In this document: positions 35,191-44,638 of the stretch, in pieces
Layout: each line of letters opens with the position of its first letter
How positions within the stretch are numbered: the stretch's first letter is position 1
Origin: Buxus sempervirens
Taxonomy: Eukaryota > Streptophyta > Magnoliopsida > Buxales > Buxaceae
DNA: 64,000 nucleotides
Reading direction: 5' to 3'
Assembly: GCA_947561395.2 (NCBI GenBank)
Contig: OX387182.1
Coordinates: 47,175,949-47,239,948, forward strand
Position numbers and translations under genes: made by a program
Notes under the pieces: model-generated
The model's database searches: none
What the model was told of the DNA's origin: nothing
Seen by the model: only the letters and a program-made list of their open reading frames with translations

Positions 35191-35615
35191 CTAAGTTGAG
35201 GCAGTCACAGGGGCAGGAAGATGGTTTACAACCAATGGAGGGCGTAGAGCTCGATGGTTTTCCATTTTTTGCTTTCGAGCTTTATACATCTCTTCCGTCT
35301 CAATCACAACCAATCTTTTTACCTATTTCGAGGATAAAAATAAATTTATATGATCAGTTAAACACAGATGGAAAAATCTCATGATGATTAAAAGCATGCA
35401 AACATTGAAATCCCCCCTTAAACCTGCTGAAGCATTCCCCTGACTGTAGGTGTGTTCCATCGCATGACAGTTCGGTTGCATTTACGAAGGCGCAAGGCCT
35501 CTAAGGTGCGCCTGTGAAGCCTCCTGGTGCCCGGAATGCCCCTCACCAATGTAATATATAGGTTGGAGCTCCATGCAATTGGAACACAAGCTTTGAAAGC
35601 CTTGAAAGCATTCAT
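35191..35615 (-). CDS. uL30-family (L30) ribosomal protein, probably mitochondrial, two exons
   Basis: Exon 1 runs from ATG 35615 down to 35424 (64 codons); exon 2 runs from 35322 down to the TAG at 35193-35191 (44 codons with stop). The intron has GT at 35423 and AG at 35323. The 107-residue product starts MNAFKAFK and contains YITLVRGIPGTRRLHRRTLE and LRKCNRTVMRWNTPTVRGML, the L30 ferredoxin-like fold core that binds 23S-type rRNA in the large subunit. Exon 2 supplies VKRLVVIETEEMY and a Pro-rich tail. The length and lack of eukaryotic L7/L30 extensions fit the bacterial-type organellar protein of plants. An in-frame upstream ATG (35645, MVFGRVSVKD) exists, but TTTTTGGCAG there looks like an intron acceptor, so I prefer 35615. 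No defects are seen. Exon 1 is partly copied at 37962-38060. Confidence 0.88.
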
Positions 35616-36539
35616 ATCTTTTACACTTACCCTGCCAAAAACCATGTTTAGCTAATAACCACTCTTTGGCAGAGAAAACAAGGAAAGAAAGATCAGAGAA
35701 GAAAATAAAAGGCACAAACATAATAGAAGAGAGTGAATAAAAATAAGCAATTTTCATTGCATCACCTATGAACCTCCGTAACAAGTAAATCCAACAGCAT
35801 AAATTCATATAACTAATGGTGAAGAAAAAAAACTTAACCTATTAAACGGATAAAAATGTTTAATCATTATAGAATTAAAATTTTCAAAAGGTAATGGTAG
35901 AAAATGCACGAAGATGAGAAGTTTAAAAAAAAAGGCTGATGAATGTGTAAATATTGTTCATCCACTAATGAAACTAGTCAAAGGATAACAACAAACTGTT
36001 TTTATGAGACTAACATAAAGGGGAAATCAAAACTCCGTTGTTCATAGTGATTAAATAATCAATAACCAATGAATTTCCTAGTTACCATCAAAAACTGCTT
36101 CAACAAATGAGAAAAAGAAAATTCCATGACATGAAAACAATATAAAAAATTGTAGCAACCAAAAATCTTCAAAATACCTTCCAAAGAAACCAAAAGAGAA
36201 CGAGAGAAATTGTTGTCAAGGTTCTTACCTAAGGCGTTTCAAAAAGTTGAATAATGTCCATGAACAGTGACAACTCTTCATTGAACAACTAGATTAATAA
36301 AAAGAAATTCATGAAAAAAAAAAGTTCACGAATCATGATTGGCAGCTCTGATAAGAGATATCCAACAGCAACATAAAGCAGATATTTTTGCGAAGAACTT
36401 GATAATCGATAAGCCAAAGGATAATCCAAAAAGCTCTTCTATGGAGACCAGCAAATTTTTTGAAACAAACATAATCCAGATTCCAATTAGCAAAGAGAGA
36501 AGAAGCAGCAATAGGCGAGGGAAAATTGGAAAAGCAAAA

Positions 36540-37053
36540 AAAGGATACTAACAGTAGCAGAATTAACACGACTACAGAACAGATACTAGAACCCACGGTG
36601 GAAAATGATGACAACGGTGAGCACAATTAACACACCGAGCATCTTCCGATCCGTAAACATGCGACCAAAGAGCACAAGCGGTTGATCAGAGGGTCAGAAG
36701 AGATACAGGAAGAAACATGCAGCAAGAAGGCAAATAAGGGTGAGGAGAGCGACAGGATGAGAGAGGAGATAGAGGGTGAGGACGGAAGCAAGGAGGGCCA
36801 AGTAGTTGACGTGGAAGTAAGAGAAGTTCTTGCAAACTCGAGCCACGGCTTCAGAGAGGGAGTCTAGGCGGGCGAAGGAGGACCGGTCAATGAGCTCCGA
36901 CCAGGGGTGGCGCTGAGAGAATCCGTGACGAATCGAATCCGAGAGACGAGTGATGAACGCCCGAAAAGCTGGCGTGGCAATTGACGGCTTGGGTTGGCCG
37001 ACGGGAATGGTTGTCATGGGGCTTGAGATCAGATATGTCGGACAAGAGGCCAT
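36540..37053 (-). pseudogene. PRA1: PRA1-family protein gene, inactivated
   Basis: The frame from ATG 37053 encodes the N-terminal part of a plant prenylated Rab acceptor: PAFRAFITRLSDSIR, QRHPWSELIDRSSFARLDSL, FSYFHVNYLALL and the first hydrophobic hairpin, ending CLLAACFFLYLF at a TGA (36696-36694). Family members have a coding triplet there, and the same frame continues PSDQPLVLFGRMFTDRKML and a second hydrophobic hairpin. A frameshift near 36615 precedes TVGSSICSVVVLILLLLVSFF. PRA1 proteins sit in ER/Golgi/endosome membranes and act in vesicle traffic with Rab GTPases. This copy has at least one stop and one frameshift. A truncated 119-residue product is possible but unlikely to function. 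It has no counterpart in unit 2. Confidence 0.82.
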
Positions 37054-37953
37054 TGATGAGATTTTTGAAGGTGAAGCTTAGTGTATATTGTAATCAAACC
37101 TTGATTGGAGATGCACCGGAGGTTTTTAAGGATCTAATGGGAGGTTCGGAGGAGCCCTAGAGGCGGATATGCCGTCCGATTGGGGGAAACGAGAAGGTAA
37201 GAGGAGAGGTGGCCGCAGAAGAATGTTTCCGGCACCAAAAGGCAATTTGGGTTGCAGCAAAATGGGAGAGAAAAAGTGATAAGTAAATTAAAATAGCTTG
37301 AATGAAGGAAAAAATCGAAAAAAAAAAAATCCAATCTAACAGTAGTAGCAAGAAATCTTTCATTAACAATGAGGATGAAAACGCATGCAATTGCAATTCA
37401 GAGCTAGAAATAAACCCTAGAAAATGAAGATGGATGAAAGGGGAGAAAAAAAAAACATAAATACGTATGCCGATTAACCTAGCAACGATGCTAATATCGC
37501 TCAAATGGTAATGAAATCCTCTTCAGATGGAGGTTTTCTGATCTATAACGAGAGGCGGGAGCAATGGGTGCTTTCATCGACTGTGCATTCAAGAAGAAGA
37601 AGGATAGACCAATGAATTTACGATATATGCCATTGTATAAATTTTAAGTTATTTATGAGTTTACCACCGTGGAAAAAATCAAAGCTGCGTCAGCCACAAA
37701 GCGGATCAAGCATAAGGTTAAAACCCAGGGGAAAAAAAACGATCGAGCATAAGGTAAATTAAGCTGTATCAATCATGAATTCTCTCCATTAAACAAATAA
37801 GAATCTATTTACATGGCATTGAGATATTTCATATATTGAGGTGGATGGAAGGCCCTAATTTAAACAGACAATTCATATAATTCCTCATATGAATTACTGT
37901 TGAGATGCCATATTAAGATGTGGTGTCAACCGTGCCTAGTCCTAGGCCTGTTG
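37054..37953. other. Upstream part of duplication unit 1, no clear gene
   Basis: A minus-strand open stretch (37504-37157) is hydrophobic and low in complexity. It has a partly conserved relative in unit 2 (42802-42509) but matches no family I know. This DNA may hold the 5' exon and promoter of the L30 gene (upstream on the minus strand), which cannot be proved from sequence alone. Confidence 0.4.
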
Positions 37954-37961
37954 ACAACTAG

Positions 37962-38075
37962 TCCTGGTGCTCGGAATGTCCCTCACCAATGTTATATATA
38001 GGTTGGGGCTCCATGCAATTGGAACACAAGCTTTGAAAGACTTGAAAGCATTCATATCTTTTCTTGTTGCACTTA
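37962..38075 (-). pseudogene. 5' fragment of duplicated L30 gene
   Basis: On the minus strand it repeats the start of exon 1 (MNAFK-type start near 38054 through the LVRG segment) with a few substitutions. It then ends at the duplication junction, so exon 2 is absent. Confidence 0.8.
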
Positions 38076-40741
38076 GGTAGCGTTTGGGATTGCTAGTGCT
38101 TATGTATAAGTACTTAAAAAATAAGTTGGCTTATTTAAGTACTTATCCATAGTTATAAAAAAGTGCTCATATAACAAGTTTGGTGTTTGGTAAACACATT
38201 TATTTAAGCACTTAATAATATAGTAAGTGCTTTTTAATTTAGGAAAGTGTTTGGTAAACATATTTATTAAAGCACTTACTTTTTTATTTTATCCAAATTA
38301 AACATATCAAAGCCTTGTATTTTATTTGGATCCCTATAAAAAACAAAAACTTAAAAAAAAAGGAAAATAAGGTTAAAAATAATTTTTGATAAGGAATAAA
38401 AAACAAGAATAAGTGTATCTAACAATATTCTGTTTTGGAGTTTTACGTAGCAGCCTTGAGCAAGTTGAAGAAACTGAAAAGAAACAGAAGATGGAGCAGT
38501 TTACTGGAAAGGTATGGTGAACCAAATTCAAATGCTTCCACTCAACTTGTTCAATTATTGAAATAGTTGTTTCCTAGTTAAAACTTCAGATTCACTTTCT
38601 TGGGCACATTTTCTTGCATGTGTGTGTGCGCGCCTATACATAAATAGTGCTATTGTCACAGCAATTTGATGGTTTTCAAAGCGCCATTAATGCGATTGTT
38701 TAATGGAGAAGACAAAATTTCTCTAAAAGCAGCCAAAACTGCTCTGGCAATGACTCTAAACCAATTAATATATCTCCAACTCTGTTTTAGATTTAAATTC
38801 AGGAGTATCTCCCCTGAAATAAGCATCTAAGAAGGCTCAAAGTCAGAGTCACATTTATACCATATATGGGAGGCTTGGGAGTGTGAGTTTGTGAATGCTT
38901 TTTCTTGTCTTTAAGAAAAACCAAGCTCGTTAATGGAGAGTTAGTGCAAAGCCTTGAAATGCCGTTCTAACTGACTTGATGACTGAATCAAAACCATTAT
39001 ATTAATGGGGGAAGAAGTCAAAAGGCAGGGAAATAAAGGCAAGGGGAACAATCCCATACAAATGCATTTATAAGGGGAAGTTGATAGTCGACCTTTTTGG
39101 ATATCCCCTTAAATTACATGAATTTCCACATGGCTAACATAGCCATAACATTTCTTCTAATGACAAATACACCACAAAAGCACGCACGCACCCACCTATG
39201 CACGTGCACAAGCACACACACCCCTCTTTTTTTTTTTCTTCTGGGTTACTTCATAAAGGAACAAAAACAAGGGGGGAGAGACAAAGAAGAAAAAAGAATT
39301 CATCCTCCTTTACGGGGAACATAAGTGAAGAACTAATGATATGGTTACCTGTTGAATTTTATATTTTCCACAAGACAATTGCTTTCTACCACATGGAGTA
39401 ACAAAGAACTGTGTGATCAATCAAGACAAACCTCACAAGGATCCTTGTAAACAAGGCAAGTGGACAATACTTCAGTGCACTTCAGCTCCATTGTTAACTG
39501 TAGATTTTATAAAGTGGAACAGCAAGGTCTTCTAGATTCCACATCATGAAGGAGTGAGATTTAAGCCAGCCCCTAATGTTTTTTCGGGCTTAACACATAG
39601 GTGAGCCAACTGAAAGTGAACTGGGTTTCTCCAAATAAAATATCATGCTTGAAATCTCTCTCAATAGGTTAATACGTCTGGAGCATTTTACTAGACAATC
39701 CTGCCCCACCAAAACCAGCCACCATGAATAGATTCACCATTCAATACTCAATGCAATTACATAAAAGGTTTGAGAAAGAAAATCATTCCATAGAGAATGC
39801 ACCATGATCATAGATCTGGTCCTTGAAACCCACAAACAAATTTCAAAAGCACACAAAAACAGAATAGTGTGATCCCAAGAATGTTCTCATTTGTCCCTAA
39901 ACAAAAAAAGACCTATCAGAACCATTCACTCATTTTATTTATCACATAGCCTAACAGAAGATTACAAGTGACCCCACATAATATTTTCTAAATAGACCCA
40001 TCTTTCAATGGTAGCACAAGGCCTACAAGTTATATGTGCAATATTACAGTTCCTACAATACCTTTGCATCTTCTTTACCCAAAACCAAAAAATAATAATA
40101 ATAATAATGAGCACACTTGATTTAGGATGTGCTCACATATAGATTCCTCCTTTCCCATCTTTCATAGTCATTTGAGTAAAACCTAAACAAGCACCATTAT
40201 TAAATGAAAATAAAAATAACTGATCCTCGTAAGTCTATTTAGTTTATAAAATTTGTGTTTGCTAATTTTTTTAGGTGCCAGTATACTGAGATGAAACCTT
40301 GTTAAGCTTTCTTTAGCCATATTTCTGGATGCATTTTAAGAGTCCTGTATGCTATATTTGAGGTGGGTAGAAGTGTAGCATCCATACAAGACATTTGGCT
40401 CATTTTTACAGATAAATATCTGGCTTTTTTTTTTTTTTACAGTATGTTCAAATTTCAGACTATATTATTTCACTTTTGGATTGGAAATGATATTTTGTTG
40501 TCCACTTTCAGGGGACTCGTTTACAGGTAGAAATTTTCAAATTTGCATTGATTAGTTTGAAGTTGATGTTTCCATATGCGATATAGATATTCAAACATTG
40601 TTGAAACCTTGATAGGTTACTTCATTGTCATTCTTTGAAGGTTAGATCAAGTTGCTCAACATTTCTGTTTTTGGGTGGTTTTGGGCTTGATGGGGGATTG
40701 TTTGGTTTGGTGTTTGGGGGGAAGGGGAGTTGGGGGGTGGT

Positions 40742-40955
40742 GTGGGTGGGGGTGTTGGGTGGAGGATGAGGATGATGGGATGATAGAATCCCATGGCTGT
40801 TGCATAAATCAGCCACTGCCATCAATGAGCTCTGAAGTACTTCATTGATTGGAGGTGTGGGTGGAGGATGATGATGATGGGATGACAGAATCCTATGACT
40901 GTCGCATAAATCAGCAACTGCCATCAGTGAGCTCCAAAGTACTTCATCAATTGGA
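40742..40955 (-). repeat. Two about 100-bp tandem repeats
   Basis: The stretch from GGTGGAGGATGAGGATGATG at about 40758 is repeated from about 40861 with about 90% identity. On the minus strand they encode two near-identical segments with the shared core SSLMAVADLC plus His/Pro-rich ends, inside an open stretch 40990-40628. No family is recognised. Confidence 0.7.
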
Positions 40956-41279
40956 GTTAAAAGGCAAGTCAGGTTTAAAATACCAATCATATGTTGTTAG
41001 CTATTTGCTCTTTCACACAATTCATCAAACACAGACAATGCACTGACAAGTGACAACCACACAAATAACAACAAATAAAATCAAGTGGTGCATAACAGTT
41101 TTTGCAGCTGCTCACTCTCTCAAACAACAAATTGCACATCTACAAGGCAATTTATAAATCAAGCATTTGCAGAAAAACAGAAACAAATCAAGATAAACCC
41201 CCCAATACGAGTAGAACTAAAGTAAAAGAAACGTGAAGTTCAACGCATTGCACTTACAACTGGGCAACCGATTGAGGCA

Positions 41280-41702
41280 GACCAGATTCTTGATGCTCCC
41301 TTCGGTCAAAAAGATATGCTTGGCATACGGAGGCCACACGGCAATCTATAGTGGCGATCAAGTACAAAGACAAATAGGAGAGAAAATCCAAAAATTCAAA
41401 ACCCTAAACAACAAATCTAAGAACAATGCAACATGAGAAAAACGGTTGTCAGAGAAACAGTAAAATGACACTTACTGTTTGAGAAGCAACGCCGGAATGT
41501 GACTAGATGGTGTTGTTTTCGGGGAGATGCGAGATTTGTCCAGAAATCTAGTTGAGGAAGAGCGATTTGAGACTGGCAAGGCTGGAGTGATTTGAGCTGG
41601 GGAAGTCGCTGTAGAAACAGTTCTCATTGAGGAAGAGCAAAAGAGAGAAGGAGAAGTTTTCGCAGATAAGTTTTCAAAGCATTGAGCTCGATCGAGATAC
41701 AC
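41280..41702 (-). CDS. Possible captured host-gene exons inside the Harbinger-like element
   Basis: On the minus strand an ATG at 41702 (or the internal one near 41625, MRTVSTATSPAQ) opens a Ser/Thr/Arg-rich stretch without acidic residues in its second half, like an organelle-targeting presequence. It runs to LLLKQ at about 41475, where CAAACA is followed by GTAAGTGTCA, a strong splice donor. Downstream at about 41350-41260 a second conserved-looking segment ends in CCCAGTTGTAAGTGC, another donor-like site. I do not recognise the protein. It could be a 5' gene fragment picked up by the transposon, or chance. Confidence 0.3.
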
Positions 41703-43072
41703 GAGCTTATCGTAACAGAGGAAGAAGAAGCTACTCTCAAGAGCTTCTCCTTTCGGGTCCCCTTTCTCTACTACTTACGGGTAAGTGATTACCCATTTCA
41801 CATAACCAAACATGTTATTAGCTTAAAAAGGTGCTTTAATAAGCTATAAGAGGATTTAAGTATTTTAATAAGCAATCCCAAAAGCAGCCTTACCCTGCCA
41901 ACAACCATGTTTAACTTAACCACTTTTTGGCAGAAAAAACAGGGAAATAGAGATCATTTAGAAGAAAATGAATGGTGCAAACATAATAGAAGAGAGTGAA
42001 TAAAAACAAGCAATTTCATTGCATCACCTACAAGCCTCCTCAACGAGTAAATCCAACAGCATAAATTCATATAACTAATGGTGGAGAAAAAAACCTAATT
42101 TATTAAACCGAAATAAATGTTTAATCATTACAGAATTAAAATTTTCAAAAGGTAATGGTAGAAATTTCACTAAGATGAAACATTTAAATAAAAAAAAAAT
42201 AGACAGATGAATGTGTAAATATTGTTTATCCACCAATGAAACTAGTCGAAGGATAACAACAAACTGTTTTTATGAGACTATAACATAAAGGGGAACTCAA
42301 AACTCCTTTGTTCTTAGTGATTAAATCATCAATAAACAATGAATTTCCTAGTTGCCATCAAAAACGGCTTCAACAAATGAGAAAAAGAAAATTCCATGAC
42401 ATGGAAACAATATAAAAAATGGTAGCAACCAAAAATCTTCAAAATACCTTCCAAAGAAACCAACACAGAACTAGAGAAATTGTTGTCCAGGTGCTTACCT
42501 AAGGCATTTCAAAAGGTTGAAAATGTCCGATTGGGGAAACGAGAAGGTAAGAAGAGAGGTGGCCGCAGAAGAATGTTTCCGACACCAGAAGGCAATTTGG
42601 GTTGCAGCAAAATGGGGGGAAAAGTGACAAGGAAATGAAAATGGCTTGAACGAAGTAAAAGAATCCAGAAAAAAATCCAATCTAACAGCAGTAGCAAGCA
42701 ATATTTCATTAGCAATGAGGATGAGAACGCATGCAATTCAGAGCTAGAAATAAACCCTAGAAAAGGTAGATAGACGAAAGGGGAGAAAAACCATAAATAC
42801 ATAAAAAATAAAAGGTCTGCCGGTTACCTCTTGCAACGATGTTAATATCGCTCAAATGGTCGACTGCAACGGGAGGCGTTAGCTTTCATCGACTGTGCAT
42901 TCAAGAAGAAGAAAGATAGACCGATGTATTTGCGACATACGCCGCTGTGTAAATCTTAAGTTATTTACGAATTTGCCACTATGGACAAATCGGAACTGGC
43001 CACGCAACGGACCAAGCATAAGGTTAAAAAACAACAAGAAGGAAAAAAAATGGGCGGAGGATCAGGCATAAG

Positions 43073-43302
43073 CAGTGGCGAAACCAGGACTCCAAATCTG
43101 AGGGGGCAAAAAATATTTTCAATTAACACTTATAAATGAAATATAGAAATTTCATGGAGATAGAGGGGCAAACCAGAAATTTTAGGGGGGGCAAAACATA
43201 AATTTCAATTAAAAAATATAGAAAAATATATACTTTTAATTAAAAAATAAAAATTTAGGGGGGGCAATTGCCCCCCCTACACATAGCCTGGTTCCGCCAC
43301 TG
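43073..43302. mobile_element. 230-bp hAT MITE (TSD GGCATAAG/AGCATAAG)
   Basis: Ends CAGTGGCGAAACCAGG and, inverted, CAGTGGCGGAACCAGG. The 8-bp duplication with one mismatch lies at 43065-43072 and 43303-43310. The empty site GAGCATAAGG is seen in unit 1 at about 37746. It contains the perfect 22-bp palindrome AGGGGGGGCAATTG / CAATTGCCCCCCCT (43257-43278). Confidence 0.92.
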
Positions 43303-43513
43303 AGCATAAGGTAGTAAATTAAGATGTATCAACCATGAATTCTCTCCATTAACCAAATAAGAATCTGTTTACGTGCATTGAGATATTTCATATATTGAGG
43401 TGGATGGAAAGCCATAATTTAAACAGACAATTCATATAATTCCTCATATGAATTACTATTGAGATGCCATATTAAGATGTGATGTCAACCGTGCCTGGTC
43501 CTAGGCCTGTTGA

Positions 43514-44638
43514 TGGCCAATCCTACACGGCCATAGCCCAACCAGGCATGAGCAGCAGCCCGTTACAGCTCAAGTTCCCATAGCCCAACCGATTTCCTCT
43601 ACGACATTTAAGCCTACGGCGTTTTTACGGCGTCACCTATGAAGCGACGTGCGGTGGGAACAATCTCGTGCGTCTCATGAAACTTTTCCCTCGTTTAATT
43701 CACAAACGAATGGCTTAGTTGGTCAAGCCATTCGTATTACCCCAAGACCAATGGGTTGAACTGTTCTCCCATTTCTCTCAACCCGATGAACGCAACCATT
43801 TCTTCTATTCCAACGAGTGTGAGAACTAGACAATTTTAAAAAAACCTTCAACGTTTGCAACCTTCAATGTTTACTTCCTTCCTCCCCAACCCAACTGATT
43901 GCACAAGATTACTCTATCAGTTCGAATGAACGAAGGGCGCGAGAATGAGACGTTTTTGGAGAAGTTTGACTTAACTTGTGCGTTTGCAACCGATTTCCTC
44001 TACGAGTTTCATCGTACATTCATTAATTTCTTATTTTTCAAATCCTTTTTTTTTCCCGTTGATTGCTTTGAGTTTTGAACATTGGCGATAATTTTTGAGA
44101 TGCATGTAGGGTTTAGTCTTAGACGCTCGTAGGGTTTAGTCTCTGTTGCAGGACTACGAAAGGATTATTTAGTTATTTTCTAGCTTTGGATTTTCATTTA
44201 GTTATTTAGTTATTTATTTAGTTATTTTCCAAGAGTTAATATGGAATCCATTGAATTGCATTATGGAGATAGATGAGGTGACGATGGTGATAATGTAACT
44301 CATAATTGATAAAGTGTTACAAAAGAAACTCAATCCCATGGTTGATGAATTAAAACGATGATATTTCAATCAAAATCTACTCCTTTCCCAGATTCTCTAG
44401 ATTAGTGCTATTAGAAAACCTAATTTTCTATCTTCCACATCAGATTTTTATGTTCCATCTACATGTAAACCCTTTCCTAAAAGGTTCTAAATACAAATTC
44501 TTTTAATGGGAGTTTTGTCTTTATTTGAAAATGCCTCTATTATGTGGTGTTGTTGGCTTTAATGAAAATTTTTGCTTGAATCTGGAAATCAGAATTATGA
44601 AATTGCTTCTGTTAATGTGCAGGACAAGTTTGACTACA
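43514..44638. other. Unannotated stretch before the Ulp1-like gene
   Basis: No gene recognised. An exon-like edge (TGTGCAG at 44617-44623) just before the first alignable exon suggests that 5' exons of the Ulp1-like copy could lie here. Confidence 0.35.

Larger units (their letters stand above)
35522..37953. repeat. Tandem duplication, unit 1 (2432 bp)
   Basis: Begins at TCCTGGTGC inside exon 1 of the L30 gene, carries its upstream region and the PRA1 pseudogene, and ends TAGGCCTGTTGA. Unit 2 starts after an 8-base filler at 37962. It preserves the empty target sites of both transposons found in unit 2 (CACTTACCCTGCC at about 35625 and GAGCATAAGG at about 37746). Confidence 0.9.
38076..41889. 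mobile_element. 3.8-kb PIF/Harbinger-like element (TSD TTA)
   Basis: Left end GGTAGCGTTTGGGATTGCT and inverted right end GGCTGCTTTTGGGATTGCT differ at three of 19 bases. TTA lies on both sides (38073-38075, 41890-41892), and the unoccupied site CACTTACCCTGCC exists in unit 1. TTA duplication and GG..GTTTGG ends fit PIF/Harbinger. No DDE transposase or Myb-like ORF is visible, so it is non-autonomous. It contains a candidate spliced minus-strand transcript (below), a 100-bp tandem repeat and mostly AT-rich filler. Confidence 0.85.
37962..43513. repeat. Tandem duplication, unit 2 (with two insertions, one deletion)
   Basis: Aligned with unit 1, it starts in L30 exon 1 (only the codons up to about 35522 are copied, so it is a dead gene fragment). 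It is interrupted by the 3814-bp Harbinger-like element and the 230-bp MITE and lacks 918 bp including PRA1. Lengths reconcile: 5552 minus the two insertions and their duplications leaves about 1497 bp, against 2432 minus 918 (about 1514) for unit 1. Confidence 0.9.

Noticed and set aside
35616-35645. Upstream in-frame ATG of the L30 gene as the true start
   Set aside because: The preceding TTTTTGGCAG resembles a 5' UTR intron acceptor, and the family starts at MNAFKAFK; kept as an alternative only.
37157-37504. Minus-strand 115-codon hydrophobic frame (and relative at 42509-42802)
   Set aside because: Duplicated copies do not keep a common frame or length, so no sign of protein-level selection; more likely upstream or UTR DNA.
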